Positions 60,110-64,000 of a stretch of DNA of 64,000 bases are shown here, one piece after another. The stretch spans positions 620,001 to 684,000 of the forward strand of contig CBDANW010000003.1 in NCBI GenBank assembly GCA_965197825.1, read 5' to 3'. The number at the start of each line of letters is the position of its first letter. The first letter of the stretch is position 1. The position numbers were made by a program, and so were the translations under genes. This DNA is from CBDANW01 sp965197825. Its GTDB lineage: Bacteria > Acidobacteriota > Vicinamibacteria > Marinacidobacterales > DATDRI01. The notes beneath the pieces are model-generated. The model searched no databases and was not told the DNA's origin. It saw only the letters and a list, made by a program, of their open reading frames with translations.

Positions 60110-61783
60110 ATGATAGGCAAACATCAGAAGACGTTGTCGCTCTTGGTAGTCGCGCTCATCGGTCTACCGATTATGGCCCTGGCCGAAGATCTGTTCGTCG
60201 ACGTGACCGAGCAGGCCGGATTGGACTTCGTTCACTACAACGCGGCCACCGAGGAGAAATACATGGTGGAGACCATGGGTTCCGGCGCGGCCTTCTTCGA
60301 CTATGACGGCGACGGCTTTATCGACATCTACGTCTTGAACGGCGCACCGCTTTCCGGCTCTGCCGAGACTTCGGTCCCACCGGCGAATGCGCTCTATCGG
60401 AACCAGGGTGACGGAACCTTCTTGGAGGTCGCGACCTCGGCGGGAGTGGCCCACATCGGTTACGGAATGGGGGCGACGGCAGGGGACATCGACAACGACG
60501 GAGACGTGGATCTCTACGTGACCAACTTCGGGCCGAACATTCTCTACACCAATAATGGTGACGGCACCTTCACCGATCGCTCCGCATGGGCCGGAGTCGA
60601 AGCAGGGGAGTGGAGCACGAGCGCGGCATTCGGAGACTACGACGGAGATGGTTTCCTGGATCTCTTCGTCTGTCGCTACGTCGACTTCAGCTTGGCTAAC
60701 CACAAGTTCTGCGGCAACCTGGCCAAGGGTCTGAAGGCCTACTGCCACCCCGATGTGTACAACGTGACCCCGAGCGTTCTCTTTCGTAACAACGGAGACG
60801 GGACGTTTACCGATGTTACTCAGGACGCGGGCGTTCTCGTTACCGATGACGGAAAGAGCCTGGGTGTCGTCTGGGGAGACTACGACAACGACGGCGATCA
60901 AGACATCTATGTCGCCAATGACTCCATGCGGAACTTCCTGTTCCGTAACGAGGGCGAAGGAAATTTCACCGATATAACGCTTCTGGCCGGCGTGGGCTAC
61001 AGCGAAGACGGCCAGACGCAGGCCGGGATGGGAACTGATTTCGGGGACTACGACGGCGACGGCTGGCTGGATCTCATCGTCACCAACCTGGACTTCGAGT
61101 ACAACGCGCTCTACCGTGGTGGCCCGAGCGGGGTTTTCACCGATCGGTCTTTCAACGACGGTATCGCGGAGCTTTCTCTCAACTTCGTCGGCTTCGGGGC
61201 TTTCTTTTTCGATTACAACAACGATTCGCTTCTAGATCTATTCGTGGCCAACGGACACATCATCGACAACATTAACCTCTTCAACAGCGTTTCCACGTAT
61301 CGAGAGCGGAACTTCTTGTTTCGCAACCAAGGCGACGGTTTTTTCGAGGAGATCGGTGGCGAGCTGGGAGAAGTCTTCTCCCGGGAGAACGTGGCACGGG
61401 GCGCTGCCGCCGCCGATTTCGATCGGGACGGCGACTCGGACGTTCTCGTCACCCGCTGCGGCGAGTCTCTACTGCTCCTTCGCAACGACGGTGGAAACGA
61501 CAATGGCTGGGTTTCGCTGCGCCTGGTGGGGAAGCGCTCGAACCGCGACGCGGTGGGTGCACGCGTGACGCTACACATGGGCGATCGCCGATACATAAAG
61601 GAAGTCAAGGCGGGCTCGAGCTATCTCTCGCAGGGAGGCCTGGAGCTCATCTTTGGGTTGGGGGAGGCCGCTGCCGCCGACCGCGTCGAGATCCGCTGGC
61701 CCTCCGGCCAGATCCAGGAGCTCGGATCGCTCCCGAGCGGGGCGAAGCTGACCGTCCTGGAGCAAGTAGTTTCCGAGCAATAG
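60110..61783 (+). CDS. FG-GAP/VCBS repeat protein with ASPIC/UnbV C-terminus
   Basis: This is a 557-residue exported protein. A signal peptide (LSLLVVALIGLPIMALA) precedes repeated calcium-binding FG-GAP blades (DYDGDGFIDIYV, DIDNDGDVDLYV, DYDGDGFLDLFV, DYDNDGDQDIYV, DYDGDGWLDLIV, DFDRDGDSDVLV), forming an integrin-alpha-like propeller. The C-terminal ASPIC/UnbV domain has VSLRLVGKRSNRDAVGARV and VEIRWPSGQIQEL. The function of such proteins is unknown; they are numerous in acidobacteria and planctomycetes. It starts 80 bp from the divergent receptor gene. Confidence 0.92.
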   Translation: MIGKHQKTLSLLVVALIGLPIMALAEDLFVDVTEQAGLDFVHYNAATEEKYMVETMGSGAAFFDYDGDGFIDIYVLNGAPLSGSAETSVPPANALYRNQGDGTFLEVATSAGVAHIGYGMGATAGDIDNDGDVDLYVTNFGPNILYTNNGDGTFTDRSAWAGVEAGEWSTSAAFGDYDGDGFLDLFVCRYVDFSLANHKFCGNLAKGLKAYCHPDVYNVTPSVLFRNNGDGTFTDVTQDAGVLVTDDGKSLGVVWGDYDNDGDQDIYVANDSMRNFLFRNEGEGNFTDITLLAGVGYSEDGQTQAGMGTDFGDYDGDGWLDLIVTNLDFEYNALYRGGPSGVFTDRSFNDGIAELSLNFVGFGAFFFDYNNDSLLDLFVANGHIIDNINLFNSVSTYRERNFLFRNQGDGFFEEIGGELGEVFSRENVARGAAAADFDRDGDSDVLVTRCGESLLLLRNDGGNDNGWVSLRLVGKRSNRDAVGARVTLHMGDRRYIKEVKAGSSYLSQGGLELIFGLGEAAAADRVEIRWPSGQIQELGSLPSGAKLTVLEQVVSEQ

Positions 61784-61853
61784 TTAGGAGCTCGAGGGCC
61801 ACTTCGGCCCCGCACCGGGCGCGGTGGAAGAACGTGGTAACATTGAGTTAGTC

Positions 61854-62765
61854 ATGTCTGAAGAGCTCTCCCCGGGGCGAGCCGAGGACTTTCTGCGTCT
61901 TGACTACCAGGTGCCGAGCTGGGAGTGGGAGCGGAACAAGCGCTCTTTCTTCCTGTCGTTCCTCGTTCATGTCTCCTTCGTCCTGATTCTGTCCGTGCCG
62001 TTCATTTGGGATTACCTGACCGGAGGACCGGTATCGACCGTGGTGCGCGTCCGCTTCTATGAGCCCGGTGGCCAAGGCCCGGGCGGTGGCGGAGGAGGTG
62101 GCGGCTCGGGAGGTCGCAAACCGACCGCATTCATCCGAGAGCAAACGCAGCCTCAAACCACCGAGGCCCCCCAGCCGCGTCAGGCCCCGATCGCGCCTCG
62201 CCAGCCACGGCCGCTTCGCGCCGACAGGTTGAAAGTGCCCGACCTGCCCGCCGATACCCCCGCTTACTTCGATCAACCCCTGTCTCCGGACGCGCGCGAT
62301 TCCCCGGGGCTTTCCCTCGACGATATTACGGACTACGGGGGTGTCGACCCCGAGCCTAGCTCCGGCACCGGCGACGGCGTCGGCGGCGGTGAAGGGACCG
62401 GTCAAGGCACGGGATCGGGTTGGGGTGTCGGTCCGGGGAGGGGTGGAGGCTTCGGCGGAGGGGACTACAGCCGCGGAGCCTGGGACATCGAGCCCATACC
62501 CATCTACGAGCCGAAGCCCGCGTATCCACGAGAGGCGAGAGAAAAGCTGGTTCGAGGCGGTGTCATCTTGGAGATCCTCGTTCACGTCGACGGCTCCACC
62601 GAGGTCTTGCGGGTTCTGAAGTCGCTGCCTTATGGGTGCGTCGACGCCGCCATCGAAGCGGCCGAGCGCTGGCGCTTCAAGCCGGCTCTGAAAGAGGGAC
62701 AGCCAGTGGATGCCAAGGGCATCATCACCGTCGAGTTCGAGCTGTCGGTAAGAAGACAGGGCTAG
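61854..62765 (+). CDS. TonB-family energy transducer-like protein
   Basis: This is a 303-residue protein from ATG 61854. A short cytoplasmic start is followed by one membrane helix (SFLVHVSFVLILSVPFIWDYL), a long Gly/Pro-rich periplasmic spacer (GGQGPGGGGGGGGSGG; PQPRQAPIAPRQPRP; GTGDGVGGGEGTGQGTG) and a C-terminal TonB domain (PAYPREAREKLVRGGVILEI, AIEAAERWRFKPAL). It would couple the inner-membrane proton motive force to outer-membrane receptors such as the neighbouring one. No exbB/exbD are adjacent. It lies 7 bp before hpt. Confidence 0.9.
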   Translation: MSEELSPGRAEDFLRLDYQVPSWEWERNKRSFFLSFLVHVSFVLILSVPFIWDYLTGGPVSTVVRVRFYEPGGQGPGGGGGGGGSGGRKPTAFIREQTQPQTTEAPQPRQAPIAPRQPRPLRADRLKVPDLPADTPAYFDQPLSPDARDSPGLSLDDITDYGGVDPEPSSGTGDGVGGGEGTGQGTGSGWGVGPGRGGGFGGGDYSRGAWDIEPIPIYEPKPAYPREAREKLVRGGVILEILVHVDGSTEVLRVLKSLPYGCVDAAIEAAERWRFKPALKEGQPVDAKGIITVEFELSVRRQG

Positions 62766-62772
62766 TCAGATC

Positions 62773-63285
62773 GTGGGGCTCGAAGTCCTCATTACCGAAG
62801 AGAAGATCGCCGCGCGCGTTCAAGAGCTCGGTAAGCAGATCAGCCGCGACTACCAGGAGAAAAGCATTCACCTGGTCTGTGTGTTGAAGGGCGCCTACAC
62901 CTTCTTAGCCGATTTGTCGCGAGCCATCGAGATCCCGGTCACCCTCGACTTCCTCGCCGTGTCCAGCTACAACAAGGGAACGAGCACCAGCGGTGCGGTG
63001 CAGCTCACGAAGGACTTGGACACCGCCCTCGAAGGAATGGATGTGCTCATCGTCGAGGACATCGCGGACACCGGGCTCACGCTCCGCTACCTGTACAACA
63101 TGCTGAAGGCGCGACACCCGAGCTCTCTGAAGGTGATCGCGTTGCTCTCCAAACCGTCCCGGCGCACGGTGGACGTGCCAGTCGACTACGTGGGCTTCGA
63201 GATCCCCGATCGCTTCGTCGTCGGCTATGGTCTGGACGTGGATCAGAAGTACCGTAACTTGCGTTACATCGCCGCAGTTGATTAG
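62773..63285 (+). CDS. hpt: Hypoxanthine phosphoribosyltransferase, copy 2
   Basis: This is a 170-residue protein from GTG 62773. PRPP loop VLIVEDIADTGLTLRYL, flexible loop VSSYNKGTSTSG, LSKPSRRTVDVPVDYVGFEIPD and the C-terminal YRNLRYI agree with bacterial HPRT. It is closer to the standard family than copy 1 (SKPSRR, EDI rather than DDI). It sits with cdd and purine nucleoside phosphorylase in a salvage neighbourhood. It is intact. Confidence 0.94.
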   Translation: MGLEVLITEEKIAARVQELGKQISRDYQEKSIHLVCVLKGAYTFLADLSRAIEIPVTLDFLAVSSYNKGTSTSGAVQLTKDLDTALEGMDVLIVEDIADTGLTLRYLYNMLKARHPSSLKVIALLSKPSRRTVDVPVDYVGFEIPDRFVVGYGLDVDQKYRNLRYIAAVD

Positions 63286-63455
63286 AGCAGGCGCACGGAT
63301 TATCGGCCCGAAGGGCCGCCGGCCGGGAGGAATTGCTCGTGGGACACGCTGCAAGGGAATCCGGCCGTGATTTTCGCCCGAGCGAAGAGCGAGGGCGGCC
63401 GGTGGGGGTGGGGCCCCGCCGGCATTAAAGAATGGACGCGCCCGGGCGCACTAAT
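63286..63455. other. Hairpin-rich noncoding gap between convergent hpt and cdd
   Basis: No gene is visible. CGGCCCGAAGGGCCG (63305-63319) forms a perfect 6-bp stem without a T-run, and GGCCGG ... CCGGCC pairings are possible at 63350-63410. It probably terminates both convergent genes. I looked for riboswitch cores and found none I could support. Confidence 0.5.
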
Positions 63456-63860
63456 TCAAAGCTGTCCGCGGTGGAAGGCGTGAGGGAGGAGCTCCTCCAG
63501 CAGATAGGTTTCTGTCTTTCCACGAAGATTTACTAGATAGACCACAATATTCCCGCAGTATTCCCATAGAAGCTGGCGGCAGGCGCCGCAGGGCCGGGTA
63601 ACTTTTTCGGCGCCCGTGACGACGGCCAGCGCCCGGAATTTGGTCGCTCCCTCGGAGAGAGCCTTGAGGAGTGCGACCCGCTCGGCGCAAACCGTCAAGC
63701 CATAAGAGGCGTTCTCGATATTGCAGCCCGAGTAGATCTTCCTTCCGTTCGTTTGCAGCGCGGTGCCGACCTTGAAACCCGAGTAACGGGCGAGCGCTTT
63801 GGAGCGGGCTTTTTTAGCCGAGCTCACCAGAGTCCGCGGGGCTTGTCTGGTCGTGGTCAT
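63456..63860 (-). CDS. cdd: Cytidine deaminase
   Basis: This is a 134-residue homotetrameric-type cytidine deaminase. Zinc site: CAERVAL (Cys, catalytic Glu) and PCGACRQLL (two Cys). Substrate residues are in GCNIENASYG. It converts (deoxy)cytidine to (deoxy)uridine. It starts 6 bp after the purine nucleoside phosphorylase stop, so the two form an operon for nucleoside salvage or catabolism. The start ATG 63860 gives a normal length. Confidence 0.94.
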   Translation of the reverse strand: MTTTRQAPRTLVSSAKKARSKALARYSGFKVGTALQTNGRKIYSGCNIENASYGLTVCAERVALLKALSEGATKFRALAVVTGAEKVTRPCGACRQLLWEYCGNIVVYLVNLRGKTETYLLEELLPHAFHRGQL

Positions 63861-63866
63861 GAGTCT

Positions 63867-64000
63867 TCAGTCGAGCTTGGCGAGCTGGGGAATGAGCTGC
63901 TGGAGAAGCTCGGTAAAGATTCCGCGGGCTTTCTCTCCGGTTTCCATTACCTCGCGGTGATCCAGTTTGCGGGGGAGAACTCCCGCCGCCATGTTGGTCA
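63867..64000 (-). CDS. punA: Purine nucleoside phosphorylase, C-terminal end (runs off the right edge)
   Basis: The last 43 codons on the minus strand read TNMAAGVLPRKLDHREVMET, then GEKARGIFTELLQQL and a TGA stop at 63867-63869. The TNMAAG motif followed by LxHxEVxxxG is characteristic of trimeric (PunA-type) purine nucleoside phosphorylase, where it lies near the active site. The rest of the gene lies beyond the window. It is operonic with cdd. Confidence 0.85.
   Translation of the reverse strand, partial: TNMAAGVLPRKLDHREVMETGEKARGIFTELLQQLIPQLAKLD

Noticed and set aside
63286..63455. Riboswitch or RNase P-like RNA in the hpt-cdd gap
   Set aside because: The gap is at the 3' ends of convergent genes and none of the conserved cores I know could be aligned.
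1..64000. tRNA or rRNA genes
   Set aside because: Scanning the intergenic stretches showed no GTTCRANNC-type T-loop with a matching acceptor stem and no rRNA-like sequence.

Overview
The window looks like the chromosome of a GC-rich, Gram-negative environmental bacterium, most likely an acidobacterium. The evidence is the combination of Ser/Thr kinases fused to PD40 beta-propellers, a very large TonB-dependent receptor with an N-terminal carboxypeptidase-regulatory domain, an ASPIC/UnbV FG-GAP protein, an Mla/MCE lipid transporter, a long-form IspH and a DUF3450-ExbB-TPR remnant. This assignment is inference from family content; no rRNA or marker gene is present to settle it.

Layout. 1-9.6 kb: two tandem, nearly identical PD40 kinase genes, both broken, carrying four insertion sequences (IS256 x2, IS3, IS66). 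For three of these (IS256 at 777-2176, IS3, IS66) removing the element and one copy of the target duplication restores the host frame exactly. 9.6-14.3 kb: a decayed HNH endonuclease, a gamma-glutamylcyclotransferase-like gene, threonine dehydratase, a homocysteine methyltransferase-like gene and a broken dienelactone hydrolase. 14.3-25.4 kb: an intact housekeeping block: acyl-CoA dehydrogenase, fused 2-oxoacid dehydrogenase E1, ispH, fabH, ferredoxin, uvrB and mlaEFD. 25.5-27.75 kb: two IS630 copies head to tail, sharing one TA. 27.7-30.5 kb: a pseudo-receiver response regulator, a PP2C phosphatase and a potassium channel, the last two frameshifted. 30.6-46 kb: a nucleobase catabolism region (beta-ureidopropionase-like amidase, class III aminotransferase, LLM flavin enzyme, NCS1 transporter, CoA-transferase, SsnA-like amidohydrolase, two beta-family PLP enzymes, YqeC remnant, XdhC), split by a decayed TonB-accessory operon (DUF3450, ExbB, TPR). 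46.1-51 kb: a DPP4-type peptidase gene broken by an IS256-like element with a local inversion and by an IS66-type element that carries a DUF4338 (DruA) gene. 51.1-52.6 kb: an AT-richer run of four small unknown genes, including a proteasome-like Ntn hydrolase. 52.7-64 kb: an IS1595 transposase, hpt, a third IS630, deoC, rpiB, a frameshifted TonB-dependent receptor, an FG-GAP protein, a TonB-like transducer, a second hpt, cdd and the end of a purine nucleoside phosphorylase gene.

Functional themes. Nucleoside and nucleobase handling recurs (deoC, rpiB, two hpt, cdd, punA, NCS1 cluster, XdhC/SsnA). Branched-chain 2-oxoacid oxidation (E1 plus acyl-CoA dehydrogenase) is intact. Mobile DNA and gene decay dominate the rest: at least thirteen conserved genes carry frameshifts, in-frame TAG codons, deletions or insertions, while uvrB, ispH, fabH and mlaEFD are intact. 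That fits a lineage with an expanded IS load and relaxed selection, such as a recently host-associated symbiont; uncorrected assembly errors could explain the subset of frameshifts at homopolymers.

The least explained signals are a family of 44-45 nt imperfect palindromes at four or more intergenic sites, IS630 insertions placed exactly on host stop codons, the DruA-bearing IS66-type element, the Ntn-hydrolase gene run, and DeoC/RpiB proteins with microcompartment-like N-termini.
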